Positions 1 through 9,213 of a stretch of DNA of 64,000 bases are shown piece after piece. Below the pieces are notes generated by a model. It was not told the origin of the DNA, did not search any database, and saw nothing but the letters and a program-made list of their open reading frames with translations. Origin of the DNA: Companilactobacillus bobalius (GTDB lineage Bacteria; Bacillota; Bacilli; Lactobacillales; Lactobacillaceae); contig NZ_LNUA01000011.1 in assembly GCF_009764355.1 (NCBI RefSeq), positions 186,001-250,000 of the forward strand, in the 5' to 3' direction. The translations under genes and the position numbers were made by a program. The first letter of the stretch is position 1; each line of letters starts with the position of its first letter.

Positions 1-594
1 AAACGATATGATCGTAATCATGATAATAAGTTTTCAACATATGCTTATTGGTGGATCAAAAAAGAAATGTTGAGTGAAAAGGACAGTGTCAATTCAATAA
101 TCAGAATTCCCAATCATAAAGCAACGGCTGCCAAATTAATTAAGTCACTTCGAAATCAAAGCATGGACCTGTATGGGAAAATAGATGTAGCTTGGATTTG
201 TCAAAAAGCCGATATTACTAAAAAACAATACCGACGTTTGATACAAGTTGACCAAGAAAAATTGAAACCAATGAGTTTGAACCATCCAATATCCGATAAT
301 GAAAGCAGTCAATTAGCCGATATTTTACCGGATACAAAACAAAGTATGCAGGCTATTATCGAGAATGATTTTCTAAGAGAAGACCTATACAAACAATTGC
401 ATCAACGTTTAACTTCAAGAGAAGTTAAGGTTATTATTGAACGCTATGATTTTGATAATCAAGGTCAGCGAACTTTATCGGTAATTGGACAGGAAATAGG
501 AGTTACTAAAGAACGTGTTCGTCAAATTGAAAAACAGGCTATTGATAAATTACGTGATATAGATGGATTAAAAGACTATTTCTTTAATAATTAA
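1..594 (+). CDS. Sigma-70 family RNA polymerase sigma factor, 5' end outside window
   Basis: The reading frame is open from base 1, so the start lies upstream. The first visible codons read KFSTYAYWWIKKEM, the region 2.3-2.4 signature that melts and reads the -10 element. The C-terminus carries region 4 with TLSVIGQEIGVTKERVRQIE, the helix-turn-helix that reads the -35 element. The middle is too divergent from RpoD to be the housekeeping factor; RpoD would carry a much stricter region 3, so this is probably an additional, alternative sigma factor. It ends convergently with, and overlaps by 11 bases, the gene on the other strand. Its regulon cannot be told from here. Confidence 0.85.
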   Translation, partial: KRYDRNHDNKFSTYAYWWIKKEMLSEKDSVNSIIRIPNHKATAAKLIKSLRNQSMDLYGKIDVAWICQKADITKKQYRRLIQVDQEKLKPMSLNHPISDNESSQLADILPDTKQSMQAIIENDFLREDLYKQLHQRLTSREVKVIIERYDFDNQGQRTLSVIGQEIGVTKERVRQIEKQAIDKLRDIDGLKDYFFNN

Positions 595-1060
595 TGTGAT
601 CCACTAGAACGGAGACAGCGCTTTTGTCGAGATATTTATCGTTGAAATTTTGTTTCTTACTAATTTTGGTTTTACCATTTAAGAATCCTTGGATTGTTAT
701 CCTTTGATTCTTTTTTATTTTGTGGTCAAGTTTAACGGAGGTAACAAAATACTGGTCACTGGTGCTCAAGGGTACCAATAGTAGATTGGTTTTACCAGAA
801 TTATCGGTATGAAAGTCTTTAATGTAAAAATTATTTAAAGTAATACTCATGAAAAGGATATTGCTATCATATTGTTGCATAGAAGTTATATCCAGTTTTT
901 TCATAATATTTGGATATTTTGATTCAGTTCTTGATGACTTTTTTCTTTGTGCTGCTTTAATTACATTATTAGATTGGTTATTGATCAAATTATTGTATGG
1001 AATATTTGTACCACCAAAAATGGTTAAACCAGTTAACAGGGCAATCTTCTTTCTATTCAT
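584..1060 (-). CDS. Secreted or lipid-free exported protein of unknown function
   Basis: 158 residues. The N-terminus MNRKKIALLTGLTIFGG is a short basic stretch followed by a hydrophobic run, so the protein is probably exported. The mature part contains a beta-rich stretch (residues about 60-140) with VTSVKLDHKIKKNQRITIQGF, resembling the ligand or OB-like folds of small lactobacillar surface proteins. I recognise no family. A GGGAG Shine-Dalgarno lies about ten bases before the ATG. The 3' end overlaps the convergent sigma-factor gene with no terminator between them. Confidence 0.55.
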   Translation of the reverse strand: MNRKKIALLTGLTIFGGTNIPYNNLINNQSNNVIKAAQRKKSSRTESKYPNIMKKLDITSMQQYDSNILFMSITLNNFYIKDFHTDNSGKTNLLLVPLSTSDQYFVTSVKLDHKIKKNQRITIQGFLNGKTKISKKQNFNDKYLDKSAVSVLVDHINY

Positions 1061-1151
1061 ATCAATGTTTCTCCCTCAAAATTTTCAATTTCAAAATCAT
1101 TATAATTCTTAAATATCATCAAAAGTAGAAAATTGACTATGTAAATTTTGA

Positions 1152-1227
1152 TAAAATGTAGCATTTTATTTATTAGTAATTTCTTCACAAAATCGATCAA
1201 AAAGCATATTAAAAAAGTTACTTTTTT
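1152..1227. promoter_or_regulatory. Divergent intergenic region with two short palindromes
   Basis: Between the exported-protein gene and the TetR gene lie TAAAATG-TAG-CATTTTA (1152-1168) and AAAAAAGT-T-ACTTTTTT (1211-1227), the second 38 bases before the TetR start. TetR-family repressors normally bind palindromes in such divergent regions, so these are candidate autoregulatory operators. The AT-richness makes chance occurrence quite possible. Confidence 0.3.
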
Positions 1228-1264
1228 GTTAGGATACAAGTAAATATTGAGGCGAGGTAATGCT

Positions 1265-1768
1265 GTGAATAGAACCGTCGATCATCTAATCCATATAATG
1301 TTTGAGGAGCTATCAGTCAATCGAGTGAGAAAATTTACTATAACCGACTTGACTAAGGCGTCAAAAGTTACTAGAGGTACGATCTACTATTATTTCAATA
1401 GTATTGAAGATATTTATATGGCTACTTTTGAGAAAAAGATTTTAAATATGGCAATTAAGGAGAGCGATGATTTTAACGAATTCGTCAGTAAATTTATTCT
1501 ATATATTAGTAAGAATAAAACCTTTAGTTTAAATTTTTATCGATTAGCTGAATTGAGTATTAGAAAGAAGTTCTTGATCAATATTTTTAATAGTCAGCTT
1601 TTAGAATGTAATTTCAAAATTAATCCAGAAAATATATATCTCGTTAGTGGTTTGTGCTTTATTATAATTAATTGGCTAGATAATGGATTAGAAATGAAAA
1701 CAGAACTCGTTATTCAAGAAGTTAATCATTACTTAGAATTTTTTCAAATTACTTTTAAACAGATTTAA
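1265..1768 (+). CDS. TetR/AcrR family transcriptional regulator
   Basis: 167 residues from a GTG preceded by AGGCGAGG; an upstream in-frame TTG at 1247 lacks any ribosome site and is less likely. Residues about 20-50 form the TetR DNA-binding helix-turn-helix: FTITDLTKASKVTRGTIYYY followed by F and N matches the family motif ending in the YYYF/YYHF turn. The C-terminal ligand domain is small and unassigned. It is divergent from an exported protein and followed by a stem-loop, so it is monocistronic. Target genes are unknown; the palindromes just upstream suggest autoregulation. Confidence 0.8.
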   Translation: MNRTVDHLIHIMFEELSVNRVRKFTITDLTKASKVTRGTIYYYFNSIEDIYMATFEKKILNMAIKESDDFNEFVSKFILYISKNKTFSLNFYRLAELSIRKKFLINIFNSQLLECNFKINPENIYLVSGLCFIIINWLDNGLEMKTELVIQEVNHYLEFFQITFKQI

Positions 1769-1769
1769 A

Positions 1770-1794
1770 AAAGTGTTCAATTTTTGAACACTTT
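1770..1794. terminator. Stem-loop after TetR gene
   Basis: AAAGTGTTCAA-TTT-TTGAACACTTT is a perfect 11-bp stem starting two bases after the TetR stop. The T-run is present only on the minus strand side, so it is a weak terminator for TetR and a better one for any leftward transcript. Confidence 0.5.
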
Positions 1795-1920
1795 CAGAAA
1801 ACTGCATATATAAACTTGAAAAACATTTAGTTATGATAATAACTGTAATCAAGTTGATGATATTTAAGCACTGATTTGATTAAATCTAAGTAAAGGGGTT
1901 ACGAGTAATAATTTTGTAGA

Positions 1921-1951
1921 AAAAGTGATGATAAGAGTCATCGCTTTTTTG
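1921..1951 (+). terminator. Rho-independent terminator without an obvious upstream gene
   Basis: AAAGTGATGA-TAAGAG-TCATCGCTTT followed by T's. It ends a stretch (1795-1920) that holds no plausible ORF, so it may close a small RNA or back up the TetR terminator. Confidence 0.6.
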
Positions 1952-2013
1952 TGTTTAACGCTTGGTTTGAGATTATTTAAATTTCATGTATTATATATAC
2001 TTGAGGTGGAAAA

Positions 2014-2580
2014 ATGTTTAGAAATGCAAAAGCAGAGGATGCGGATCAGATATTGCCAATCCTTTTCCAAATCTTTGATGAGATGGAACTCGATGTATTT
2101 AAAGAAGTTGGCGATGAAAAGATGGCTCAAGTTATTAAGGAAGGTTTCTTCCAACCTGGCTATCGTTATGGATTGGATAATATTCTCGTTAACGAAATCG
2201 ATGGTAAAGTAGTGGCAATTATGGTCGGCTATCCTGAAAGTTTAGAGGATGGCATTGATGAACCCTTGATCAAAATTATGCACAAGTACGGCATTAAAGA
2301 AAAGAATTTGTTTGGCGATAAAGAGGCCTGGCCTGGTGAATGGTATTTAGATTCATTTGCAGTCGCTCCAGATTATCAAAATAAGGGTATTGGAACAAAA
2401 ACAATGGAGCAATTCATTGAGGTTATGCGTGACCGTGGTGAGAAAATCCTTAGTTTGAATGTTGACGTAAATAATGAGCCTGCTAAACATGTATACACAA
2501 AGACTGGTTTTAAGAAAGTCGGTCAATTGTATATCGGTAGTCATCTATACGATCACATGCAATATGATTTAGCAAAGTAA
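2014..2580 (+). CDS. GNAT family N-acetyltransferase
   Basis: 188 residues, start ATG after TTGAGGTGG. The acetyl-CoA binding core is clear: a substrate strand LDSFAVAPDYQNKGIGTKTM (residues about 113-132) contains the Q/R-x-x-G-x-G/A motif that holds the pyrophosphate of acetyl-CoA, and LSLNVDVNNEPAKHVYTKTGF gives the C-terminal N-x-x-A-x-x-x-Y helix of the family. The acceptor (small molecule or protein) cannot be predicted. It stands alone between terminators. Confidence 0.85.
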   Translation: MFRNAKAEDADQILPILFQIFDEMELDVFKEVGDEKMAQVIKEGFFQPGYRYGLDNILVNEIDGKVVAIMVGYPESLEDGIDEPLIKIMHKYGIKEKNLFGDKEAWPGEWYLDSFAVAPDYQNKGIGTKTMEQFIEVMRDRGEKILSLNVDVNNEPAKHVYTKTGFKKVGQLYIGSHLYDHMQYDLAK

Positions 2581-2711
2581 GTTTGAAGGAAAAATATTTC
2601 TTACTAAAGTTTGGTTAGAGTGGAAATATGTTTAAATTCTCAAATTTTACTCTGGACTAAACAGTATTTTGAATGTTTTGTTAAAGAAAATAATACATAA
2701 TCTTTCTAAAC

Positions 2712-2772
2712 AAAAAAGTGCTCGTATCAACCATATGGCAATGTTGCCTTGGATTGATATGAGCACTTTTTT
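2712..2772. terminator. Bidirectional terminator between GNAT and HAD operon
   Basis: AAAAAAGTGCTCGTATCAA pairs with TTGATATGAGCACTTTTTT (one G-T wobble), with a second inner stem GGCAA-TG-TTGCC in the loop. T-runs exist on both strands, so it serves the acetyltransferase and the leftward unknown gene, whose stop codon lies in it. Confidence 0.85.
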
Positions 2773-3322
2773 AATTACATTTACTCTTGAAATTGTTCAA
2801 GTAAGGAATTTTATTTTTCAGTAAATTGTTATCCAGATCTGCATTAGGAGTAAGAGTTGGTAGCTTAATGTATTTATTTAAAAAGATAGTTAAAAGAGTA
2901 CCGATAGGACCATCGTCCATATTAGCAAAGTCTAGTTCCAGTCCGGGATGACCCTGTGCCAGAATAGTTGGTTGCACACAGAGAATTTCTTTGCCATCTT
3001 TAGTGACGTGATAATCGGATATAACTAAATTGCCAGTGACATTCCAATTGATCTTACTAAGATGGACGTACTTTAGATCTAGCATGGGTATAGCATTGAT
3101 TGTTGCTTTTTCCTCACCATTGATCTCAATTGAATAAATTTTTAAAAAGTTATTTTTTAATTTTATTTCACCGATCAACGTATTCAAACGATTATACAAT
3201 TTAATTAAGAAAGGATTTTTTTTATCGCGGGATGCAATAAAAATGGTTTCCTTGTTTTGATTGATCACTACTAGGATATTACCAACCGCTAAGTCCGCTT
3301 TTCGAATATAAAGATTCATCAT
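2771..3322 (-). CDS. Unknown cytoplasmic protein, possibly LURP-one/tubby-like fold
   Basis: 183 residues without signal peptide or membrane segment. Alternating short beta strands through residues 1-140 ([36 protein letters not shown]) recall the LURP-one-related (YxjI) barrel, but I cannot confirm that. It starts inside the last codon of the upstream HAD phosphatase gene (ATGA overlap 3319-3322), so the two are translationally coupled and form one operon. Confidence 0.55.
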   Translation of the reverse strand: MMNLYIRKADLAVGNILVVINQNKETIFIASRDKKNPFLIKLYNRLNTLIGEIKLKNNFLKIYSIEINGEEKATINAIPMLDLKYVHLSKINWNVTGNLVISDYHVTKDGKEILCVQPTILAQGHPGLELDFANMDDGPIGTLLTIFLNKYIKLPTLTPNADLDNNLLKNKIPYLNNFKSKCN

Positions 3323-4200
3323 TTATTCTGATTCTTTGCCTTTGCAATAACTTTTTCAACAATCTGGGCAACGCCATCATTGATGTTATTATCTGTTTGA
3401 ATCTGTGCTAATTTGGCAATAGCGGGAATAGCATTCTTCATGGCAACACCAACACCAGCATCTCGAATCATTGACTCGTCATTGAGATTGTCACCGATAG
3501 CCATGGTTTCTTCTTGAGCGATGTTTTTATCCTTAGCAAATTGTAAAAGTGCAATACCCTTTTGGGCATCAATACTGTTGATCTCTACGTTATTTGGTGA
3601 AGATGATGTCACAACAACGTCATCAATGTTTTCTTCGATGTCTTTTCTCAAGGGTGCTAAAACTTCTGTATCCTTGCCACTAAAGGCCAACAGCTTCATA
3701 ACTTTGTAGGAAGGATCACTGAGAATTTCATCGTAGCTGCTAACAAAATTCATTGGTGTTAATTTGACACGAGCTAAAGTATCTTGAAGTGCTTGTTCAT
3801 AAGTTGTACTAGGATTTAATTTAACCAATAACTCCGCTAAGCTAGAAACACGTAAATCTTTGTTATCTGAGAAAATTCCCTTGTTAGTGACTACTTCGAA
3901 GTAAATTTTGTGTTCCTTTAAGTAATTGATAACTTCTGTTTTTGATTTTTCAGAAATAGGATTACTTGAAATAAGTTTTTCATTTTCATCGTATACTTCA
4001 GCACCATTTAGAGTGATGTATCCGGGATGAACTCGATTTTTCAAAAAAGGCTTAGCTTCATCAAGGCTTCGACCAGTTGCTATTATAAATTCAATGCCAT
4101 TCTTTTGGGCATCTTTAATGGCTTTGATATTGCGATCTGAAACAGCCATTTTATCGTTCAATAATGTACCATCCATATCGGATGCAATTAATTTAATCAT
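3319..4200 (-). CDS. Cof-type HAD-IIB phosphatase
   Basis: 293 residues, the normal size of YidA/Cof sugar-phosphate or flavin-phosphate phosphatases. Motif I is [10 protein letters not shown] (residues 8-17, nucleophile Asp8), motif II IATGRS near residue 41, and motif [12 protein letters not shown] near residue 238 supplies the Mg2+ aspartates. The C2B cap lies between. Substrate is not predictable. The start ATG has an AGGGAAC-type ribosome site and the region to ung (4201-4281) must hold divergent promoters. First gene of a two-gene operon. Confidence 0.9.
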   Translation of the reverse strand: MIKLIASDMDGTLLNDKMAVSDRNIKAIKDAQKNGIEFIIATGRSLDEAKPFLKNRVHPGYITLNGAEVYDENEKLISSNPISEKSKTEVINYLKEHKIYFEVVTNKGIFSDNKDLRVSSLAELLVKLNPSTTYEQALQDTLARVKLTPMNFVSSYDEILSDPSYKVMKLLAFSGKDTEVLAPLRKDIEENIDDVVVTSSSPNNVEINSIDAQKGIALLQFAKDKNIAQEETMAIGDNLNDESMIRDAGVGVAMKNAIPAIAKLAQIQTDNNINDGVAQIVEKVIAKAKNQNK

Positions 4201-4281
4201 AAAGTTCCCTCCGAGTGCGTTATGCTATATGTGAATGTTACCATATTTTATGGAATTAATATCAAACAGGTAGGTGTAAAT

Positions 4282-4974
4282 TTGAAAACGCTAATAAAAA
4301 ATGATTGGCAAGGTGTTCTTCAAGGTGAATTTGACAAACCGTATTATGAACAATTGCGTGAATTTCTTGTTAATGAATATAATACCCAAACAATTTATCC
4401 AGAAATGCACCATATTTATCAGGCTTTTCAGTGGACCTCATTTGCTGACACTAAAGTCGTAATTTTGGGACAAGATCCTTATCATGAACCTAATCAAGCT
4501 ATTGGTTGTAGTTTTGCAGTGGCTCCGGGTGTAAGAATACCGCCTTCACTGAGAAACATCTATAAAGAATTGCAGGATGATTTGGGCTGTACACCAGTCG
4601 AACACGGTTATCTTAAAGCTTGGGCTCAACAAGGTGTACTGCTTTTGAACTCAGTTTTAACCGTTAGACGTGGACAAGCCTTCTCACATAAGGGAAAAGG
4701 TTGGGAACAACTAACTGATTATGCGATCCATGCACTATCTGAACGTGGAAAAGTGGTCTTCATTCTTTGGGGAAATGCTGCTAAAAGTAAGATTCCTTTG
4801 ATTGATCAGTCAAAGAATACAATTATATTTTCACCACATCCTAGTCCATTTGCTGCTAGATATGGCTTTTTCGGCTCCAAACCATTTTCTAAAGCAAATG
4901 CCGCACTTTTAAACTATAATGAAGAGGAAATAAATTGGCAATTACCTGAGAATGCCGATGAGACGGAGGAATAA
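4282..4974 (+). CDS. ung: Uracil-DNA glycosylase
   Basis: Removes uracil from DNA to start base-excision repair. The catalytic water-activating motif GQDPYH and the C-terminal minor-groove loop HPSPF are intact, and the uracil-recognition segment [11 protein letters not shown] lies between. I place the start at the TTG at 4282, preceded by AGGTAGGTG, giving 230 residues beginning MKTLIKNDW, the usual family start; an upstream ATG at 4222 would add 20 unrelated residues and has no ribosome site. It is separated from pta by two bases, so the two are cotranscribed, an arrangement common in lactobacilli. Confidence 0.95.
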   Translation: MKTLIKNDWQGVLQGEFDKPYYEQLREFLVNEYNTQTIYPEMHHIYQAFQWTSFADTKVVILGQDPYHEPNQAIGCSFAVAPGVRIPPSLRNIYKELQDDLGCTPVEHGYLKAWAQQGVLLLNSVLTVRRGQAFSHKGKGWEQLTDYAIHALSERGKVVFILWGNAAKSKIPLIDQSKNTIIFSPHPSPFAARYGFFGSKPFSKANAALLNYNEEEINWQLPENADETEE

Positions 4975-4976
4975 TA

Positions 4977-5945
4977 ATGGATTTATTTGAAAGCCTTAAA
5001 AGTAAAATTGATGGAAAGAATTTGACAATTGTTTTCCCAGAAGGTGAAGAACCTAGAATTCTAGGCGCCGCATCTCGACTTTTTAAAGAAAATATTTTGA
5101 AGCCTATCTTAATTGGTGAACAAGATAAGATTGAACAAGTTGCTAACGAAAAATCATTTGATATCTCTGGAATTGAAATCGTTGATCCTAAGAAATATGC
5201 TGATTTTGATACTTTAGTTGATAAATTTGTTGAACGTCGTAAAGGTAAGAATACTAAAGAACAAGCTGAAACAATGCTTTTAGATAATAATTATTTTGGA
5301 ACAATGTTAGTTTATACTGGCAAAGCTGATGGTATGGTTTCTGGTGCAATCCACTCAACTGGTGATACTGTTCGCCCAGCTCTTCAAATTGTCAAAACAG
5401 CTCCTGGTAATTCAAGAATTAGTGGTTCGTTCATCATGCAAAAGGGTGACGAACGTTACATGTTTGCTGATTGTGCAATTAATATCGATCCTAATGCTCA
5501 AGAATTGGCTGAAATTGCGGTTCAAACTGCTAAGAGTGCAAAACTCTTTGATATTGATCCTAAAGTTGCTATGCTTAGCTTCTCAACTAAAGGTAGTGCC
5601 AAGAGTGATGACGTAACTAAAGTAGCTGAAGCTACTGAAATTGCTCACAAGTTGGCACCTGATTTGGCCCTTGATGGTGAACTACAATTCGATGCTGCAT
5701 TTGTACCAAGTGTTGGTGCTCAAAAGGCTCCAGGTTCACAAGTTGCTGGTCATGCTAATGTCTTCGTCTTCCCAGATCTACAATCAGGTAATATTGGTTA
5801 CAAGATTGCTCAAAGATTTGGTGGTTTTGAAGCAATTGGACCTGTTTTGCAAGGACTTGCTAAGCCAATTTCTGACTTATCACGTGGTTGCAATGAAGAG
5901 GATGTTTACAAGTCTGCCATTTTGACTGCTGCCTTAGCATTATAA
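4977..5945 (+). CDS. pta: Phosphate acetyltransferase
   Basis: Interconverts acetyl-CoA and acetyl phosphate; with AckA (28535-29731) it makes or consumes ATP in mixed-acid and heterolactic metabolism. 322 residues is the short class I (Pta_PTB fold) length. Family signatures include the N-terminal IVFPEGEEPRILGAA, the central GMVSGAIHSTGDTVRPALQI and the C-terminal FPDLQSGNIGYKIAQRFGG. The ribosome site GACGGAGGAATAATA is strong. Codon usage is that of a highly expressed gene. It sits in the ung-pta-tsaE-GNAT operon. Confidence 0.96.
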   Translation: MDLFESLKSKIDGKNLTIVFPEGEEPRILGAASRLFKENILKPILIGEQDKIEQVANEKSFDISGIEIVDPKKYADFDTLVDKFVERRKGKNTKEQAETMLLDNNYFGTMLVYTGKADGMVSGAIHSTGDTVRPALQIVKTAPGNSRISGSFIMQKGDERYMFADCAINIDPNAQELAEIAVQTAKSAKLFDIDPKVAMLSFSTKGSAKSDDVTKVAEATEIAHKLAPDLALDGELQFDAAFVPSVGAQKAPGSQVAGHANVFVFPDLQSGNIGYKIAQRFGGFEAIGPVLQGLAKPISDLSRGCNEEDVYKSAILTAALAL

Positions 5946-5960
5946 AATTTAGGAGAAATT

Positions 5961-6419
5961 ATGCTTGAATATCAACTAACAACCCATTCATATGAAGAGA
6001 CTGAAATATTGGGAGCAAAAATATCTGAACTGTTAAAAGCAGGGGATGTAATTGTTCTAAATGGTGATTTGGGTGTCGGTAAAACCACTTTGACACGTGG
6101 GTTGGCGCGTGGCTTAGGAATTAAAAGAAATGTTAAAAGTCCTACATTTACTCTGATACGTGAATACAAGGATGGAAGATTGCCACTTTATCACATGGAT
6201 GCTTACCGTTTGGAAAGTAGTCCGGATGAGGATTTAGGATTCGATGAATATTTTAATGGTGATGGAATTACTATTGTTGAATGGCCTCAATTCATTAAAG
6301 ATGAAATTCCAGCGGAGCATATTTCAATTAATATTGCCCGTTTGTCAGATACTGATCGTCAAATAGTCTTTAAGCTACATGGTGAAAAATACGCTGACCG
6401 CAAGTTTGGAGATCTTTAA
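5961..6419 (+). CDS. tsaE: tRNA threonylcarbamoyladenosine ATPase TsaE
   Basis: 152 residues, full length. The P-loop GDLGVGKTTLTRG (about residues 34-46) and the downstream KSPTFTLIREY segment identify TsaE, the ATPase that drives TsaBD-catalysed t6A formation at tRNA position 37. The Walker-B-like IVEWP motif follows near residue 110. AGGAG precedes the ATG; the stop codon shares one base with the next start, implying coupling to the acetyltransferase. Confidence 0.95.
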   Translation: MLEYQLTTHSYEETEILGAKISELLKAGDVIVLNGDLGVGKTTLTRGLARGLGIKRNVKSPTFTLIREYKDGRLPLYHMDAYRLESSPDEDLGFDEYFNGDGITIVEWPQFIKDEIPAEHISINIARLSDTDRQIVFKLHGEKYADRKFGDL

Positions 6420-6883
6420 TGAGTGAAGAGTTAACTTTACGAGAAGCAATTCCTAGTGATGCTGCTAAATTGATAAGCTTTTTAAAAAAGGCCAGTCAAC
6501 AGTCAGATTTTATTGTTTTCGAAGACTTGAAAGATTTAACCGTTAAAACTGAAGAGAAATCTTTAGATGCTATTTATCAATCTAAAGTAGATGAATTGAT
6601 GGTGGCTGTTTTTGATGAAGGAATCATTGGTTATTGTCGAATTGAAGCTAAAGATAATGAGCAAGCGGAATTAGGAATCGTAATCGATAAAGATTTTTGG
6701 AATAATGGGATAGCGTCCTATCTAATTGAAGATACCCTTGATTGGCTTGAGTCATCACCGTTAAAGAAAATTTTCTTAGAAGTATATAAAAATAACCCTG
6801 TCGCAATTCATATTTATCAAAAATATGGTTTTGCAACAGAGTTAACAAAAGATAAAACGTTAATTATGTCGAAGATGGTCTAG
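6419..6883 (+). CDS. GNAT family N-acetyltransferase
   Basis: 154 residues. The acetyl-CoA motif is recognisable as LGIVIDKDFWNNGIASYLIE (motif A, with N-N-G-I-A replacing the usual Q/R-G-x-G) and NNPVAIHIYQKYGF is the conserved motif B helix. A similar acetyltransferase follows tsaE in many lactobacilli; it might be a RimI-type protein acetylase but the sequence does not settle that. The start overlaps the tsaE stop by one base, and the 3' end overlaps the convergent exonuclease gene by four bases. Confidence 0.82.
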   Translation: MSEELTLREAIPSDAAKLISFLKKASQQSDFIVFEDLKDLTVKTEEKSLDAIYQSKVDELMVAVFDEGIIGYCRIEAKDNEQAELGIVIDKDFWNNGIASYLIEDTLDWLESSPLKKIFLEVYKNNPVAIHIYQKYGFATELTKDKTLIMSKMV

Positions 6884-7416
6884 CTAGTAAGCTTAACCAT
6901 CTTTTTTATTTGTTCAGTTCCAAATTGTTGTTCAGTCTTAACAAGGATTTCAGCACAAGCAACGCTATCAGCTAGGGCATTATGATGATTACGTAAATCA
7001 ATATTTAAACGTTCAGAAACAGTGTTCAATTTGTGATTAGGAAAATCAGGGAAAAACTTACGACTGGTTCTTAAAGTATCGATTGTTAAATACTTAGGTA
7101 CCATAATTCCATAATTAACCAAGGTTTTCTTTAAAACACTATTATCAAAGCTAGCATTATGAGTCGCAACTAAATGGCTACTGTCGAACAAAGGCTGAAT
7201 GTGTGCCCAAACTTGATCGAAAGTAGGTGCATCTTGAACATCCTCTGGTCTAATGTGATGTATTTGAATATTACGAGGACTGAAATATTGTTGAGGATTT
7301 ATTAATGTATAAAAGTTATCAACAATTTGATTGTCACGGACGAGTACTAGAGCTAATGAGCAAGCACTATCACGACTTCCGTTAGCAGTCTCAAAATCCA
7401 TAGAAACAAAATTCAT
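6880..7416 (-). CDS. DnaQ-like DEDDh 3'-5' exonuclease
   Basis: 178 residues. Exo I is FVSMDFETAN (Asp7, Glu9), Exo II the HNASFDNSVL segment, and Exo III the HNALADSVACAEIL segment with the H-x4-D spacing of DEDDh nucleases. Such stand-alone domains proofread or trim DNA or RNA; the polymerase III epsilon role is not implied. Twelve bases downstream of exoA in the same direction, so probably cotranscribed with it. The stop lies inside the end of the convergent acetyltransferase gene. Confidence 0.88.
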   Translation of the reverse strand: MNFVSMDFETANGSRDSACSLALVLVRDNQIVDNFYTLINPQQYFSPRNIQIHHIRPEDVQDAPTFDQVWAHIQPLFDSSHLVATHNASFDNSVLKKTLVNYGIMVPKYLTIDTLRTSRKFFPDFPNHKLNTVSERLNIDLRNHHNALADSVACAEILVKTEQQFGTEQIKKMVKLTS

Positions 7417-7428
7417 AAGTTAAACTCC

Positions 7429-8181
7429 TTATATGTCTAAGTCTAATTCGATGGGACAGTGATCTGAACCATAAATATCAGTGTGAATGTCAGCGTCTTT
7501 TAACATTTTTTTACCATTGTCGGATAGAACGAAGTAATCGATTCTCCATCCAGCATTATTTTGGCGAGCATTGAAACGGTAGCTCCACCATGAATATTTA
7601 ACATCATCGGGATGCAAAATTCTAAAGGTATCGATGAAACCACTATCTAATAATTCCGTAAATTTAGCTCTTTCCTCATCAGAGAAACCAGGATTTTTAT
7701 GATTGGTTTTGTCATTCTTAATATCAATTTCTTCATGAGCAACATTGAGATCACCACATAGAATGACTGGTTTATCAGCTGATAATTTTTGCATATATGC
7801 TCTTAAAGCATCGTCATAACGCATGCGGTAATCCAAGCGTTTAAGCTTTTGTTGGGAATTAGGGGTGTAACTATTAATTAAATAAAAATTTTTGAATTCT
7901 AGAGTTAATGTTCGGCCCTCATCGTCAAATTCATCGATTCCTAAGCCTTGATGAACGTCTAAAGGCTCCTTCTTGGTGAAAACGGCAGTGCCAGAATACC
8001 CCTTCTTTTTAGCGTAGAAAAAGTATTGATGGTAGCCATTTAAATCGAGATCAATTTGACCTTCTTGCAATTTAGTTTCTTGGATACTGAAGATGTCGGC
8101 ATCTAATTCTTCAAAAGTTTGAACAAAATCTTTTTTGACTACAGCACGTAAACCGTTTACATTCCAAGATATAAGTTTCAT
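7429..8181 (-). CDS. exoA: Exodeoxyribonuclease III (AP endonuclease)
   Basis: 250 residues from the ATG at 8181, which is preceded by GAGGTGA; six further codons upstream (from 8199) are open but have no ribosome site. Begins MKLISWNVNGLRA, the universal ExoIII start; metal ligand E in SIQETKLQEGQ, catalytic GDLNVAHEEIDI, and C-terminal GSDHCPIELDL carry the active-site Asp and His. It cuts abasic sites, complementing the nearby Ung glycosylase in base-excision repair. Confidence 0.95.
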   Translation of the reverse strand: MKLISWNVNGLRAVVKKDFVQTFEELDADIFSIQETKLQEGQIDLDLNGYHQYFFYAKKKGYSGTAVFTKKEPLDVHQGLGIDEFDDEGRTLTLEFKNFYLINSYTPNSQQKLKRLDYRMRYDDALRAYMQKLSADKPVILCGDLNVAHEEIDIKNDKTNHKNPGFSDEERAKFTELLDSGFIDTFRILHPDDVKYSWWSYRFNARQNNAGWRIDYFVLSDNGKKMLKDADIHTDIYGSDHCPIELDLDI

Positions 8182-8293
8182 AAAATCACCTCGGCACAAT
8201 TATAGCATTATTGTGGTGTTTGTTAGTTCGTTATGTATCTAAGTATGTGATAAAATTATATGTAAGTCTATGCAACATAAAGGATGATGAATA

Positions 8294-9193
8294 TTGAATT
8301 TTCCAGTTGATGAATTACCTAATATTGAATTTAAAATAAATGAACCACTCGGTAAGTATACTTTCACTAAAACGGGTGGAAATGCTGATGTTTTAGCATT
8401 CCCTAAAACTCGTGAAGAGTTAGTGAAAATTGTCGATACTGCTAGGGTCAATGATGTGCATATTACTATTATTGGTAATGCCAGCAATTTGATCATAAAA
8501 GATGGTGGAATTAGGGGAATTGTTATCATCTTGCCTAATTTCCATAAAATTACAGTATCTGATACTAAAGTTACTGCTGAAGCTGGCGCAACAATTATTA
8601 ATACAACAATTGCTGCACAAAAAGCTGGTTTAACTGGCATTGAATTTGCTGCCGGTATTCCAGGTAGTGTTGGTGGAGCAGTCTTTATGAATGCTGGGGC
8701 CTATGGTGGTGAAATTAAGGACGTCTTTGAATCCGCTGAAGTGCTATTACCTGATGGTCATATCACCACTATTAACCATGAACAAATGGACTTCTCATAT
8801 CGTCATAGTATAGTTCAGGATAATGGTGGAATTGTAATTAGTGCAACATTTGCATTGAAACGCGGTAAAAAGGAAGTTATTCAAGAAGAAATGGATCGTT
8901 TGAACGAATTAAGAAGATCGAAACAACCGCTTGAATATCCTTCTTGTGGTAGTGTCTTCAAACGTCCAAAAGGTCATTTCACAGGTCCCTTGATTATCAA
9001 AGCTGGTTTGCAAGGTAAGATTGTTGGTGGAGCTCAAGTTTCCATGAAACATGCGGGCTTTATTGTAAATATTAAACATGCCACAGCAACTGACTATATG
9101 AATTTGATACATCTGATTCAAAAGACTGTAAAAGAAAAGTTTGATGTCGAACTTCATACCGAAGTTCGGATTATTGGTGAAGATGAAAAATAA
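8294..9193 (+). CDS. murB: UDP-N-acetylenolpyruvoylglucosamine reductase
   Basis: FAD/NADPH enzyme completing UDP-MurNAc synthesis. 299 residues starting at a TTG placed seven bases after AAAGGATG. FAD-binding features include [16 protein letters not shown] and [14 protein letters not shown]; the proton-donor region reads [11 protein letters not shown] (with the catalytic Ser of the CGSxFK type IIb enzymes) and the C-terminal Glu lies in [10 protein letters not shown]. It leads the murB, antiporter, cdaA-cdaR-glmM stretch, a conserved cell-wall neighbourhood. Confidence 0.96.
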   Translation: MNFPVDELPNIEFKINEPLGKYTFTKTGGNADVLAFPKTREELVKIVDTARVNDVHITIIGNASNLIIKDGGIRGIVIILPNFHKITVSDTKVTAEAGATIINTTIAAQKAGLTGIEFAAGIPGSVGGAVFMNAGAYGGEIKDVFESAEVLLPDGHITTINHEQMDFSYRHSIVQDNGGIVISATFALKRGKKEVIQEEMDRLNELRRSKQPLEYPSCGSVFKRPKGHFTGPLIIKAGLQGKIVGGAQVSMKHAGFIVNIKHATATDYMNLIHLIQKTVKEKFDVELHTEVRIIGEDEK

Positions 9194-9213
9194 AAAAATG
9201 GTAGGTGTTGTCT

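Noticed and set aside
849..1112. Plus-strand frame of 87 codons
   Set aside because: Shadow of the leftward exported-protein gene; no ribosome site and a composition typical of an antisense frame.
1057..1239. Leftward 60-codon hydrophobic frame
   Set aside because: AT-rich intergenic DNA read as Leu/Ile/Phe/Lys; no ribosome site and it overlaps the regulatory palindromes.
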